DNA of 64,000 bases from Micrococcales bacterium (GTDB lineage: Bacteria; Actinomycetota; Actinomycetes; S36-B12; UBA10799): contig JADKAV010000003.1 in assembly GCA_016719135.1 (NCBI GenBank), positions 9,870 to 73,869 of the forward strand, in the 5' to 3' direction. Position 1 is the stretch's first letter, and the number at the start of each line of letters is the position of its first letter. The notes under the pieces were generated by a model. The model searched no databases, was not told the origin of the DNA, and saw nothing but the letters and a program-made list of their open reading frames with translations. Made by a program: the position numbers and the translations under genes. Shown one piece after another: positions 34,578 to 43,997 of this stretch.

Positions 34578-36875
34578 ATGATGGTCCGCGCTGTTGCAGT
34601 GATCGCCGCACTGGCCACCGTGGGTGCCGTCATGCCCCCAACCGTCGCCCAAGCGAACACCCCGGCTGCACCCGTGACCGCGGCGCAGGGGAACCCTGTT
34701 CCCGCATCCAGCCATGCTTCCCAGGCCGGTTACCCGGCGCAGTGGATCCAGTATCCGTACCTGTCGGGGGGCCGCAAGGGCAGACTGACCGTGGTGGCGA
34801 AGGTGTACGTCGACCCCAAGCGCACCAAGGCCCGCAACGGCCGCAAGCAGGACACGCTGACCCTGCGGGTGGCCGTGGGCAAGCGGAAATACAGCAAGGT
34901 GAAGAAGCCACGATCGGTCGGGGTGCTGCCAGACTCAGCACTGCTGACCCGTGCGCACAAGAAACGCAAGGTGACCAAGGCCGGCCTGATGACGGTCAAA
35001 GTGCCTTTGTCAAAGAGAGTGTCGAGCAAGCTACGCGAGCGTGGGTTCAAAGGGCAACGGGCTGCGGTCGCAGTCTCGACAAGTCACCGGAAGGACACCA
35101 AGAAGGGCGGGGCCAAGCACGAGATTGCGCAGGTCAGCGTGGGCCAGCTGGTGAAGGGGAAATGGTCCAAACGCAAGATTCAGCGCGCGACTGCCGCAGC
35201 AACCGAGCAACTGCGTGTGCTTCGACGCGCAGCGGGTCGCACCTCCGCGGCAACATCTGGCGCGACCTTGGCGTCAACGCCGGACACGCCGTACTTCAAC
35301 CTCATCTACGTCCAGAACAACTCCCCCTTCCAGCAGCAGATCACCTTCCAGCCCGTCATCGAGTGCATGTACGCCGCGAACTACCAAGCCAGCGGCAATC
35401 CGGCGCCACCGCCCGCCAGCCAGCAGACCGTCCCCGCCGGCGGCCAGGCGGTCTTCTACTACGCGCAGTTGCCCGGCTTCCAGCCGGACGTGGACTACCC
35501 GCCCGGCCTGTACGGCGCCGAGAAAGGTCTCAACGCCCCCGGGACTCAGGCAACGCTGACCACTGACCTGGTCAACTCGGGGAATGCCGCCGGGCAGAAC
35601 GCCACCGATGCCGCATTCTCCGGCAGCAGCTACAGCACTGCCGGCGCCCTCGGCGCGGTCGCGGCGGCGAGCGTCCGGTTCCTCGTATCCTTCATCACGG
35701 GGCGCAAGGTCGATACTTGCACTGAGACCTCGCAGTATCCGCAACTGTTCGGCGTGAGCTCCGTGGTGACCGGGTTCGGCACCAATGGCGTGTCGGACCC
35801 GACTCAGGCCCAGCTGCCCGCCACCAGCACTTGGGCCGGGAATCCCGCGGCCGGCAACCAGGGTGCGGTCAGCGACACTCCGAGCAGTCAGTTCATCACC
35901 GGCCCACTGCAGCAGGCCATGGGCGCACAGACCAACGCCATCTACTACTGGAACGGCGGCGCCCCGGCACCGATGGTCTCGCCGAACGCCTCATCGGGGT
36001 CGTACACCGGCGGTTCGGCAACGTTCCAGGACGGGCTGATCCAGTACGTGGGCCCCAACCCCGGTTCGCCCGCGGGCGACGCAACCTGCCAGTTGCTGCC
36101 GTCGCAGTACTACTGCGAGTACCAGCAACTCGGCGAGATGTACATCCAGCTGAGCTACCTTACGAACCCGCAGTACAGTTCCGGCCTGCTCAACGATGGG
36201 AACCCTCCGGTCATGACCGCGACTGTTGACTCGACCGGCAACTACACATTGCGCTGCGACCTGTCCCAGATGACCGCGTCGCTGACCACACCGTTCGGCG
36301 ACGGCGCACCGACCACGGTGGAACAGAGCACCCTGGCGAATACCGCGACGAACGGATCCGGGCAACTCCCGCAGAACGCCGACTGGCTGGTCAACTTCTT
36401 CGGCGTGAACGCCGATGGGCAACCGGTGTACATCCAGGAGTCGGTGGCCAACACCACGAACGGCGTCAGCACCCCCTATCTGGCTCCGAACGCGGCGAAC
36501 CAGCCGGTCTCGATCCAGGCCGCCTCCGCCGGCGGCAGCCAGGCGGTTGCCCTGGGCACAGTGACTCCAGCGAACCTGCAGGACATGGTCACCCTCGACG
36601 GCACTCCCTCGGTGCCCACCCAGTTCGGCTGCACCGCTTCGCCAACCATCAGCCTGCCGGGCCTCAAGGTCAACGCGGCCAACGGCAACCCGATCGCGCT
36701 AGCGTACGGGAACAACTGGCCGGTCCCCACCCAGTCCGACCAGGGCTGGCCGGTTGGCTACTACGGAAAGAACACAACCCCCTTCAACTACAGCTGGCAG
36801 AAGCCTGTGAGCGCATTGAACGTCACCTTCCAGGGACCCTCGCTGAGCGACGTGGCGGTGGCACCGCAGGGATAG
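34578..36875 (+). CDS. large secreted protein of unknown function
   Basis: A 765-residue protein with a signal peptide (cleavage near AQANT). Residues ~40-220 are a very basic Lys/Arg-rich beta domain (YLSGGRKGRLTVVAKVYVDP, KKPRSVGVLPDSALL). The remainder is Asn/Gln/Ser/Pro-rich, low in charge, with four to six Cys (IECMYAANY, DTCTETSQY, ATCQLLPSQYYCEYQQ, LRCDLSQ, QFGCTASP). The contrast suggests two differently evolved parts: a polyanion-binding head and an extracellular body. I recognise no family. GAGGAG precedes the double ATG; 34581 may be the true start. Confidence 0.75.
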   Translation: MMVRAVAVIAALATVGAVMPPTVAQANTPAAPVTAAQGNPVPASSHASQAGYPAQWIQYPYLSGGRKGRLTVVAKVYVDPKRTKARNGRKQDTLTLRVAVGKRKYSKVKKPRSVGVLPDSALLTRAHKKRKVTKAGLMTVKVPLSKRVSSKLRERGFKGQRAAVAVSTSHRKDTKKGGAKHEIAQVSVGQLVKGKWSKRKIQRATAAATEQLRVLRRAAGRTSAATSGATLASTPDTPYFNLIYVQNNSPFQQQITFQPVIECMYAANYQASGNPAPPPASQQTVPAGGQAVFYYAQLPGFQPDVDYPPGLYGAEKGLNAPGTQATLTTDLVNSGNAAGQNATDAAFSGSSYSTAGALGAVAAASVRFLVSFITGRKVDTCTETSQYPQLFGVSSVVTGFGTNGVSDPTQAQLPATSTWAGNPAAGNQGAVSDTPSSQFITGPLQQAMGAQTNAIYYWNGGAPAPMVSPNASSGSYTGGSATFQDGLIQYVGPNPGSPAGDATCQLLPSQYYCEYQQLGEMYIQLSYLTNPQYSSGLLNDGNPPVMTATVDSTGNYTLRCDLSQMTASLTTPFGDGAPTTVEQSTLANTATNGSGQLPQNADWLVNFFGVNADGQPVYIQESVANTTNGVSTPYLAPNAANQPVSIQAASAGGSQAVALGTVTPANLQDMVTLDGTPSVPTQFGCTASPTISLPGLKVNAANGNPIALAYGNNWPVPTQSDQGWPVGYYGKNTTPFNYSWQKPVSALNVTFQGPSLSDVAVAPQG

Positions 36876-36972
36876 GGGGTGTGACATGCGCCTGGCACCA
36901 CGTATGCACAGCCTTGTCCGCACTTACGGCAGCTAGGGGGCAGAAGACCGCGGGTTGCTCTACGCGTTGACA

Positions 36973-37003
36973 TCACGACATCGTGAACTGCGCATCATGA
37001 TGC
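36973..37003. promoter_or_regulatory. operator pair of the vapBC-like module
   Basis: TCACGA-CA-TCGTGA (36973-36986) and the perfect palindrome GCATCATGATGC (36992-37003) lie directly before a -10-like TACTCT (37004-37009) and the GTG start at 37016. Two palindromes at the promoter are typical of toxin-antitoxin autoregulation, and the transcript would be leaderless. Confidence 0.6.
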
Positions 37004-37015
37004 TACTCTGAGACT

Positions 37016-37243
37016 GTGAGAACGACAGTCAATCTCGCCGACGACGTGGCCGCAGAGGTTGCCCGCATCTGCAAACAGCGCGGGGTGGGCCTGAGTGCGG
37101 CGATCAACGAACTTGCTCGGGCGGGGATGACGGCAACGACCCCAGTAGAGACGTTCCAGCAGCGAAGTGTGTCGATGGGTTTACGAATTGATGTGAGCAA
37201 CGTCGGCGACGTCCTCGACATGCTGGACGACGATGATCATTGA
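37016..37243 (+). CDS. ribbon-helix-helix antitoxin, VapB-like
   Basis: A 75-residue protein: N-terminal RHH (MRTTVNLADDVAAEVARICK, then GLSAAINELARAG) for DNA binding and an acidic C-terminal tail (VGDVLDMLDDDDH) for toxin binding. GTG start. It overlaps the PIN toxin by 11 bases. Confidence 0.85.
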   Translation: MRTTVNLADDVAAEVARICKQRGVGLSAAINELARAGMTATTPVETFQQRSVSMGLRIDVSNVGDVLDMLDDDDH

Positions 37244-37658
37244 CGCGAACATCCTGCTCTACGCAGTCGACGCCGACAGCTCGTTTCACACCCCGGCCGC
37301 ATCGTGGTTGCAGGACGCGATCAACACCCCGCAACGGATCGGCATCCCGTGGCAGAGCATCGGCGCCTTCCTGCGCATTTCGACACATCCCAGAATCAGT
37401 CGCAATCCACTGTCCCCGACACTTGCCTGGGAGTTCGTTTCAGACTGGCTGGCAGCACGAACAGTGTGGGTTCCGCCGGCCTCAGCCAACACAGCGGTCA
37501 TCCTCGGCGAACTGATTGCCGAATCGCAGGTCACGTCGAAGCTCATGCAAGACGCCCAACTTGCCGCCCTGGCCATCGAGTACGGGGTGCCCGTGGTGTC
37601 CAACGACAGCGACTTCGCACGGTTCCCCAGATGCGCCTGGATCAATCCGTTGGCCTGA
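37233..37658 (+). CDS. PIN-domain ribonuclease toxin, VapC-like
   Basis: A 141-residue PIN protein: metal-binding Asp in MIIDANILLYAVD, the family block IPWQSIGAFLRISTHPRI, and two later Asps in LMQDAQLAALAIEYG and SNDSDFARFP. The layout matches the mycobacterial PIN subgroup of type II toxins, which cut tRNA or rRNA. Its target cannot be read from sequence. Confidence 0.87.
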   Translation: MIIDANILLYAVDADSSFHTPAASWLQDAINTPQRIGIPWQSIGAFLRISTHPRISRNPLSPTLAWEFVSDWLAARTVWVPPASANTAVILGELIAESQVTSKLMQDAQLAALAIEYGVPVVSNDSDFARFPRCAWINPLA

Positions 37659-37811
37659 GGCGACCGCGCAGATACCTCGATCGTCCTCATTCGCGGCGAG
37701 ACGCGTCGAGACCACAAGCCTGGCTTGCCGCCATGACAATGCCTGTGGATGAGCGACAACCCGATTCGCCTGATCGCGGCAGTCTGGACTCGTGGAACGA
37801 CAGGAGGCACC

Positions 37812-38348
37812 ATGTCAGTCATGGCCATCATGCTCACCCGCGAGGACCTCGACGCACTGCCCGACGACGGCCTGCGGCACGAACTCATCGACGGGGCATT
37901 CGTCATGACCCCCGCCCCGGGACTGTCACACCAGAGCATGGTCGGCGCGCTGCACATCTCACTGGTGAACGCAAGCAGCAAGAGCGGCCTCAAAGTCCTG
38001 CTCGCGCCCTTCTCGGTCGTCCTGGGACCGAACGTGGTCGAGCCCGACCTTCTCGTCGCACCCGCAGAGGCATTCACCCAGCGGGACCTGCCGACCGCCC
38101 CACTGCTCGCCGTCGAGGTGCGTTCGCCGTCCACAGGCTGGCTGGACGAAGGCCGCAAGCTCACGCTGTACGAGGAGTACGGCGTCGCTTCCTACTGGCT
38201 GGTCGACCCCTCGCAACCGTCGATCACGGTCCTCGAACTCGTAGAGGGACGCTACACGCAGACCGCGATGGCGACTGGCGACCAGACCATCGAGGTGACC
38301 GCTCCGTTCCCGATCGCACTCAACCCGGCGGAACTCGCCCGGATCTGA
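37812..38348 (+). CDS. Uma2-family (DUF820) PD-(D/E)xK nuclease-like protein
   Basis: A 178-residue protein with the Uma2 landmarks: RHELIDGAFVMTPAPGLSHQ, VVEPDLLVAP (catalytic-type Asp) and LLAVEVRSPST (E-x-x). It ends YWLVDPSQPSITVLEL. ATG 37812 follows CAGGAGGCACC. These proteins are abundant in cyanobacteria and actinobacteria and are restriction-nuclease-like in fold, but their biological role is unknown. Confidence 0.85.
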   Translation: MSVMAIMLTREDLDALPDDGLRHELIDGAFVMTPAPGLSHQSMVGALHISLVNASSKSGLKVLLAPFSVVLGPNVVEPDLLVAPAEAFTQRDLPTAPLLAVEVRSPSTGWLDEGRKLTLYEEYGVASYWLVDPSQPSITVLELVEGRYTQTAMATGDQTIEVTAPFPIALNPAELARI

Positions 38349-38596
38349 AACAAGATGAGGTGGAATACGTCCTGCTCGGCGATAGGTGGTCCGCGCGGAC
38401 TCAGCGTTCGCGCAAACCTCGCGTTCGGCCTGCCGCGATGAGCGGGTCCGTCTCAGGGACGGCCGCGCAAGATACCGAGGCGCAGGCGTCGGATGCTCAA
38501 TGGATCTCGAGGATCACCAAAACGGCGCTTAAGCCGCACGGAGGCGATCCCCGGGAGGCTGTGAATTGAGCGAGGCCCGGTACCGGACTCCTATGC

Positions 38597-38608
38597 GATA
38601 CTTGTATC
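38597..38608. promoter_or_regulatory. small palindrome before the RelB-like gene
   Basis: GATAC-TT-GTATC at 38597-38608, 18 bases before the ATG at 38627 and overlapping a GATACT -10-like hexamer. It fits an antitoxin autoregulation site. Confidence 0.45.
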
Positions 38609-38626
38609 TCAGAGGAGGTGATGGCT

Positions 38627-38848
38627 ATGGCGCTGTCGATCAGACTCACGCCAGAGGACGAGGAACGGCTTGAGCGGTTGGCCCGCCGCACCGGTCGGTC
38701 CAAGACCTTTTACGTTCGAGAAGCGATCCACAAGTACCTCGGCGATTTGGAAGATCGGTTTTGGGCGGATTCGGTCGTGCGCGAGTGGGAGGAGACCGAC
38801 AGGCAAAGCCATCCTGCGGAGGACCTGTGGGATGAGTTGGGCGTTTGA
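38627..38848 (+). CDS. ribbon-helix-helix antitoxin, RelB/CopG-like
   Basis: A 73-residue protein: MALSIRLTPEDEERLERLAR (RHH strand and helix), TGRSKTFYVREAIHKYLGDLED (second helix), then an acidic tail ending DLWDELGV. AGGAGG at 38613-38618 selects ATG 38627. The stop overlaps the toxin's TTG start. Confidence 0.85.
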   Translation: MALSIRLTPEDEERLERLARRTGRSKTFYVREAIHKYLGDLEDRFWADSVVREWEETDRQSHPAEDLWDELGV

Positions 38849-39129
38849 CGCACTGGCAGTTGCGGACGTCCCCGCAGTTCGATAGGGCTGCCCGTCGCCT
38901 TGACCGTGCGGTACTGCGTCGGTTGAAGGCATACCTCGAAGGAGTCTGTCAGCTCGACGACCCGCGGCAGCGCGGCAAGGGCCTCAGCGGCGACCTAGGC
39001 GAGTACTGGCGATACCGGATCGGCGACTGGCGAGTGATTGCCGAGATCCGCGACGATGAGTTGGTCATCATCGCAGTGGGACTCGGCCACCGATCGACGA
39101 TCTACCGGGATCGGACCCTTCCGCAATGA
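38845..39129 (+). CDS. RelE/ParE-superfamily toxin
   Basis: A 94-residue protein with the fold's core: TSPQFDRAARRLDRAVLRRL helices, then GLSGDLGEYWRYRIGDWRVI with the basic residues used by RelE-type mRNA interferases, and a closing strand IIAVGLGHRSTIYR. TTG start with a TTGA overlap to the antitoxin stop shows tight coupling. Confidence 0.85.
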   Translation: MTHWQLRTSPQFDRAARRLDRAVLRRLKAYLEGVCQLDDPRQRGKGLSGDLGEYWRYRIGDWRVIAEIRDDELVIIAVGLGHRSTIYRDRTLPQ

Positions 39130-39267
39130 GCCGGCCACGCAACAGACCACGGGCCAAAAGCCAAAGGTCGACACGAAAGCCGGGTAGGTCGTCGGAGTGC
39201 TGTCACAGACTCGTGCGACAGATGGCGGTGCGTCGAGTAGGTGTTTCGCCTGGTCGGAGGCCTATTT

Positions 39268-39647
39268 GGTGGCGAGTCGGTCTGTAAGCCGGATTCTGTG
39301 CCCCAGCGAACCGGGACGACGACCATCTGTCTGGGGCCACCGTTACCGATGACCTCGTTGCGGCCCACCTGCGGACATCGAGCGGGCAGCTCGTCCGCAC
39401 AGGTGCCCGAACGCACCCTCTTGGCCTTGCTCCGGACGGGGTTTACCTAGCCGCCGATGTCGCCACCGACGCTGGTGGTCTCTTACACCACCGTTTCACC
39501 CTTACCGACCCGAAAGCCGGCGGTCTGCTTTCTGTTGCACTTTCCCGCGGGTCACCCCGGGTGGGCGTTACCCACCGTCCTGCCCTGTGGAGTCCGGACT
39601 TTCCTCGACTGCTTGCGCAACCGCGGCCGTCCGACCGACTCGCCACC
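39268..39647 (-). ncRNA. rnpB: RNase P RNA, bacterial type A
   Basis: The minus strand shows conserved blocks GAGGAAAGTCCGGACTCC near the 5' end, AGGGTGAAACGGTG in the middle and ACAGAATCCGGCTTACAG near the 3' end. The ends pair as P1: bases 39634-39647 complement 39268-39281 (GGTGGCGAGTCGGT on the RNA 5' side). Length about 380 nt, normal for actinobacteria. It is the catalytic RNA that matures tRNA 5' ends. Confidence 0.95.
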
Positions 39648-39764
39648 TCGAGTGTACGCGGACCCCACTTAGGCAGACCTCAGCGCTACGCGACCCGACA
39701 CGGCGAATAGCCTGATCACAGAACCCGTGGGGGGTATCTGTAACCGTCCGAGAGGATCCGCCGA

Positions 39765-40364
39765 ATGATCACCCTGAAACGTCCCGCCGCCGCAGTGGGG
39801 GCAACCCTGCTGGCCGTCGCCGCACTTTCCGCCTGCTCGTCTGACGACACAGCATCGGACACCACCTCCCCGACCGACTCCGCCACGTGCGCTCTGACCG
39901 TGACGGACCCCTGGGTCAAGGCCACAGACGAGGAGATGACCGGCGCCTTCGGCATGATCGAGAACCCGACCGATGCCGACATCACCGTCGTCTCGGCGTC
40001 CAGCCCGTCGGCCGGAATGATGGAGATTCACGAGGTCGTAGACCAAGACGGCAGTATGGTCATGCAGCAAAAAGAAGGTGGGCTCGTCGTACCGGCCAGC
40101 GGATCCGCCACCCTGAAGCCAGGCAGCGACCACCTCATGCTGATGCAACTCCCCGCGCCGATCGAGGCCGGGGACGAGGTCGAGATCACCGCGGTCTGCG
40201 ACACCGGAGGCGCGGTGACCTGGACCAGCGTTGCCAAACCGTTCGAGGGTGGCGCCGAGCCGTACGTCCCGGGCGAGGACGATGCGATGTCCAGCGAAAG
40301 CCCGATGGCCTCGGAGGGCGCGATGGACATGGAGTCCATGCAGCCGAGCGAGTCCACCAACTGA
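39765..40364 (+). CDS. PCu(A)C-type periplasmic copper chaperone lipoprotein
   Basis: A 199-residue lipoprotein (lipobox LSAC). The PCu(A)C core has DPWVKATDEEMTGAFGMI, MMEIHEVV (His ligand), the paired Met region MVMQQKEGGLVVPASG and LKPGSDHLMLM (His/Met ligands). A C-terminal tail is rich in Met, Ser and acidic residues. It carries copper outside the cytoplasmic membrane. The DyP peroxidase gene begins 12 bases later. Confidence 0.9.
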   Translation: MITLKRPAAAVGATLLAVAALSACSSDDTASDTTSPTDSATCALTVTDPWVKATDEEMTGAFGMIENPTDADITVVSASSPSAGMMEIHEVVDQDGSMVMQQKEGGLVVPASGSATLKPGSDHLMLMQLPAPIEAGDEVEITAVCDTGGAVTWTSVAKPFEGGAEPYVPGEDDAMSSESPMASEGAMDMESMQPSESTN

Positions 40365-40376
40365 GAAACTGACAAC

Positions 40377-41611
40377 GTGGCCGCTGAATCCGACCAGAAC
40401 CGCGGGCTGTCCCGGCGCGGCCTCCTCTCGGGGATCGCACTGGGGGCCGGCGGTCTGGCAGTGGGCGGCGTCACGGGATACGCGGCAGCGTCCGAGCCGA
40501 GCATCGACGAGGCGAGTGCCACAGCGCTCGGCAGGGAGACCGTCGATTGTTTCGGGACTCATCAGGCCGGCATAGCGACCCCGCGTCAGGCCCACGTCAC
40601 CTTCATGGGCCTGGACCTCCGACGCGAAGTGAACCGCGAAGCCTTGGTGCGGATGATGCAGTTGCTCACCGACGACATCGTCCGGTTGACGCAAGGGCGC
40701 CCGGCATTGGCGGACCCACAACCGGAGCTGGCCGACGTGCCCGCGCGGCTGACGGTGACCGCCGGGTTCGGTGAAGGCTTGCTGACCGCGGCCGGCCTCG
40801 AGACAAAGAGCCCCTACTGGCTCACCGCAGGACTGCCCGGCTTCAAGGTCGACGAACTGCAGCCGCGCTGGTCGGACGGGGATCTGATGCTGCAGGTGGC
40901 GGCCGAGGACCCGGTCACGGTGTCGCACGCGGTACGCGTGCTACTCACCGACGCCCGGCCGTTCGCCAAGGTCCGGTGGGCGCAGTCAGGCTTCCACCGC
41001 CCGGCGAACACCGCCCCGACGTCGACGACCGGGCGCAACCTGATGGGGCAGGTGGACGGGACGATCAACCCGCAGCCCGGCACCGAAGACTTCGACCAGG
41101 TCGTGTGGATACCGGCCGACGGCGAACCGACGTGGCTACAGGGCGGAAGTTCCGTGGTGATCCGGCGCATCGAGATGGACCTGCAGGTCTGGGGTGGCAT
41201 GGACGAAATGGCCAAGGAAGAGGCAATCGGCCGCCGCCTTTCCGACGGTGCCCCGCTGACTGGTGGGGACGAGTTCACCGCCCCGGACTTCGAGGCCGTG
41301 GATGCCAACGGCTTCGAGGTGATCCCAGCCACCTCCCACATGCGCCTGGCCACGCGCAGGACTCCACAGACCGCGTCTTCCGCCGCCCCTACAACTACGA
41401 CGACGGGGTGGATGAGGACGGAAAACCGGAGGCCGGCCTGCTGTTCACGGCGTACATGGCCGACCCGGACGCGCAGTTCGTGCCCATCCAGCAGCGGCTT
41501 GCCGACGCCGACGTGCTGAACATCTGGACCACGCCGATCGGCTCTGCATTGTTCGCGATTCCGCCGGGATTCTCCGAGGGCGAATACCTGGGGCAGACCC
41601 TGCTGGGGTGA
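40377..41611 (+). CDS. Tat-exported DyP-type haem peroxidase, one frameshift
   Basis: GTG start, twin-arginine signal (SRRGLLSGIALGAGG), then a DyP fold: the GQVDGT loop with the distal Asp (LMGQVDGTINPQ), the distal Arg (VVIRRIEMDL), and in the shifted frame RPYNYDDGVDEDGK and WTTPIGSALFAIPPGFSEGE. The first frame breaks after SHMRLA; adding one C at the GGCC run (41350/41351) restores RLAHAQD and homology to the stop at 41611, giving about 412 residues. The break is probably a consensus error. With the copper chaperone it may form an oxidative or metal-homeostasis pair. Confidence 0.85.
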
Positions 41612-41665
41612 CATTCGCTGGTAGGCACATTGGGCTAAGCGCCTGAGTGCACGCGCCACACATGG

Positions 41666-41706
41666 TTGAGGGGCTCCTCTCAGTATGGGTGAGAGGAGCC
41701 CCTCAA
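41666..41706. terminator. 17-bp perfect hairpin after the DyP gene
   Basis: TTGAGGGGCTCCTCTCA (41666-41682) and TGAGAGGAGCCCCTCAA (41690-41706) form a perfect stem with a 7-base loop. It lies 54 bases past the DyP stop and could also end a leftward transcript from the 41.7-41.95 kb stretch. Confidence 0.75.
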
Positions 41707-42127
41707 TACGTTCTGCATCAGTCGGGCCTGAGTGTCCGCTGTCTGCGATCTTTTGTCGCCTATCGCGAGTGCGATGTCGTGGACCCTCGGTGGTGTTCTT
41801 CGGCCTCGTCGGTTTGGATTTCTCCTCAGTTGGTGAGCCTGTTGCTCATCCCTCTTGGTGTGACTTCGGCGTGGAACTCGGTGGTTGCCTTCCTTCCTGC
41901 TGAACGTGTACCTCCTTTGTAGACCGGCTACCCATGCGCCCGCAACCGCCGGATCCGACAATCATCCGTTCAGCCCGAAACCTCGGAACCATCGGCCGGG
42001 ACAAATGTGACGATTCGACGTGAAGATCACCATTGTGTAGTTGCGCAGGGCCCCAACCGACCGGCGTGAATATCACCACGGGGCGACGGCAAGACAGCGC
42101 CTGATCCAGGCTGCTACTTTCCGGGGG
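41707..42127. other. gene-free stretch with an orphan strong ribosome-binding site on the minus strand
   Basis: On the minus strand AAAGGAGG (41911-41918) is followed by about 200 bases of purine-rich sequence leading into the hairpin at 41666-41706. A 75-codon frame follows the site and ends in the hairpin loop, but no ATG, GTG or TTG stands at the right distance. The plus strand holds only the upstream region of the SulP gene. A short ORF with a lost start, or a structured RNA, are possible readings. Confidence 0.3.
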
Positions 42128-43891
42128 ATGTCAGCGACACGCTGGAACGCCAACTGGGTGGGCCGGTTTGCCCCGATCGTGTCGTGGCTTCCCGGCTATC
42201 ACCTGTCCTGGCTCGGCCGGGATGCGGTCGCCGGTATCGCCGTGGCGGCTGTGGCCATCCCCACCGCGATGGGCTACTCGTCGGTGGCCATGGTCCCGGT
42301 CCAGGTCGGGCTCTACGCGCTACCCGCCGCGCTGGTGTTGTACGCGGTGTTCGGATCCTCCCGGCAAGTTGCGATCGGCCCGACCTCGACGGTGGCGCTG
42401 ATGTCCGGAGCAGTGGTCGCCGGGCTCCCGGGGCACGAAGACCCCGGCCGCGCGATCGCACTGTCCAGCGGGGTGGCGTTGGTCGCCGGGCTCTGGTTGG
42501 CGCTGTTCGGCATCCTGCGACTCGGCTGGGTCACCGACTTCATCTCACGGCCGGTCATCGTCGGTTTCAGCTTCGGTCTCGGACTGGTCGTGATCGCCGG
42601 TGAACTACCCCATATGCTCGGGGTCCCATCGCCATCGGGCCACTTCGCCCAACGCGTCTGGACCACCCTCGGGGAACTCGGCCAGACCAGTCCCCTCACC
42701 GTGGCCCTGGCGGTCGGCGGTCTGGCGCTGCTCTTCCTCGGTGACGCACGCCGGCCCACCATCCCGTGGGCGCTGCTGCTCATGGGCATCGGTGTGGTCC
42801 TCGCAAGGACGTGGAATCCCGCCGACCATGGCATCGAGATGATCGGTTCGGTACCCCGTGGACTCCCCACGTTCGAGGTCCCGGCACTGGGCCTCTCGGA
42901 CATCGAACCGCTGCTGCTGGGTGGTCTGGCCGTGGCCGTTGCGGCAGTCGGTGAAGGGCTTTCCGCGGCTCGAATCTTCGCGAACAAGGGCAACTACCGC
43001 GTCAATTCCGACTCGGAGTTCCTCGGCACGGGAGTGGCCAACATCGGCGCGGGACTCACCGGCGGTATGGGCGTGTGCGGCAGCCTGAGCCGAACCGGCA
43101 CGGCAGCCACCAGCGGGGCTCGAACGCAGGTGAGTTCGTTGATCACGGCGCTGGCCGTGGTGCTGTTCCTGCTCACGATGACCGGACTGCTCAACGGCGT
43201 ACCCCGGGTGTTCCTGTCGTGCATCGTGGTCTTCAGCGTCTTCTTCCTCCTGGATATCGCCACGCTGCGGTACTACCGGCGTGTGCGGCGCAACGACTTC
43301 ACCTCCGCACTCGCGGGTCTCGGCGGGGTGCTGATCCTCGGGCCCCTGTACGGCCTATTGCTGGCCGTGGGCCTGTCGCTGCTCGGTCTGACGTTCCGTG
43401 CCAGCCGGGTCCACATCGATCCACTTGGCAAGATCCCCGGGGAGAAGGCCGGCTGGGCGGCACTCCAAGGCCATCCCGAGCGCATGCCAACCCCCGGCGT
43501 TCTCGTGCTTCGGCTGGACGCACCGTTGTTCTGGGCCAACTGCGCCACCTCCCACGCCCGGATCCTCGAACTCATCGACGACCACCCAGACACCAAGGCA
43601 CTGGTGCTCGATCTGGAAGCGACCGGACAGATGGACGCCACCACCGTCGCTGAACTCACGCAGATACTCGAGCAACTCCGGGCAGCGGGCATCGAACTGT
43701 TCATCGCGCGCCTGCACTACCCCGCGCGGGTCGTCCTGCAGCGAGCCGGCTTCACCGACGACCTCGGCCGGGGCCACATCTGGCACAGCATCTCCCAGAC
43801 GGTGCGGGCCGCCAAGAGACATATCCGAGGGGAGCCTCTGCCGGAAGGCCCGGACGCTGCCGAACTGGACGGGCTGGCCGATCCAGGCTGA
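42128..43891 (+). CDS. SulP-family anion transporter with STAS domain
   Basis: A 587-residue protein: N-terminal transport domain of 10-14 TM segments with the SulP motif VAGIAVAAVAIPTAMGYSSV and VFGSSRQVAIGPTSTVALMS, plus GMGVCGSLSRTGTAATSGA. Residues ~460-560 are a cytoplasmic STAS domain (TKALVLDLEATGQMDATTV). It transports sulfate, bicarbonate or related anions; which one is not readable. I chose ATG 42128 because homology begins there. CTACTTT just upstream suggests a near-leaderless promoter. Confidence 0.9.
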   Translation: MSATRWNANWVGRFAPIVSWLPGYHLSWLGRDAVAGIAVAAVAIPTAMGYSSVAMVPVQVGLYALPAALVLYAVFGSSRQVAIGPTSTVALMSGAVVAGLPGHEDPGRAIALSSGVALVAGLWLALFGILRLGWVTDFISRPVIVGFSFGLGLVVIAGELPHMLGVPSPSGHFAQRVWTTLGELGQTSPLTVALAVGGLALLFLGDARRPTIPWALLLMGIGVVLARTWNPADHGIEMIGSVPRGLPTFEVPALGLSDIEPLLLGGLAVAVAAVGEGLSAARIFANKGNYRVNSDSEFLGTGVANIGAGLTGGMGVCGSLSRTGTAATSGARTQVSSLITALAVVLFLLTMTGLLNGVPRVFLSCIVVFSVFFLLDIATLRYYRRVRRNDFTSALAGLGGVLILGPLYGLLLAVGLSLLGLTFRASRVHIDPLGKIPGEKAGWAALQGHPERMPTPGVLVLRLDAPLFWANCATSHARILELIDDHPDTKALVLDLEATGQMDATTVAELTQILEQLRAAGIELFIARLHYPARVVLQRAGFTDDLGRGHIWHSISQTVRAAKRHIRGEPLPEGPDAAELDGLADPG

Positions 43892-43997
43892 TGTCCCAGG
43901 CGTATCCGCGCCGAGGCAGACGCTGCCGCAAAACGGATCCTCCGGAGTTCAGGAGAGTCCGACCGGATGCTCCTGCCAGTACCGCACCCAGCAGGGC

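Noticed and set aside
37304..38569. 421-codon plus-strand frame
   Set aside because: It is an out-of-frame reading of the PIN toxin and Uma2 genes. The 38349-38596 tail holds a short frame (from 38440) without ribosome site or recognisable sequence.
41647..41922. 91-codon plus-strand frame after the DyP gene
   Set aside because: It starts before and reads through the 41666-41706 hairpin, has no ribosome site and resembles no protein.
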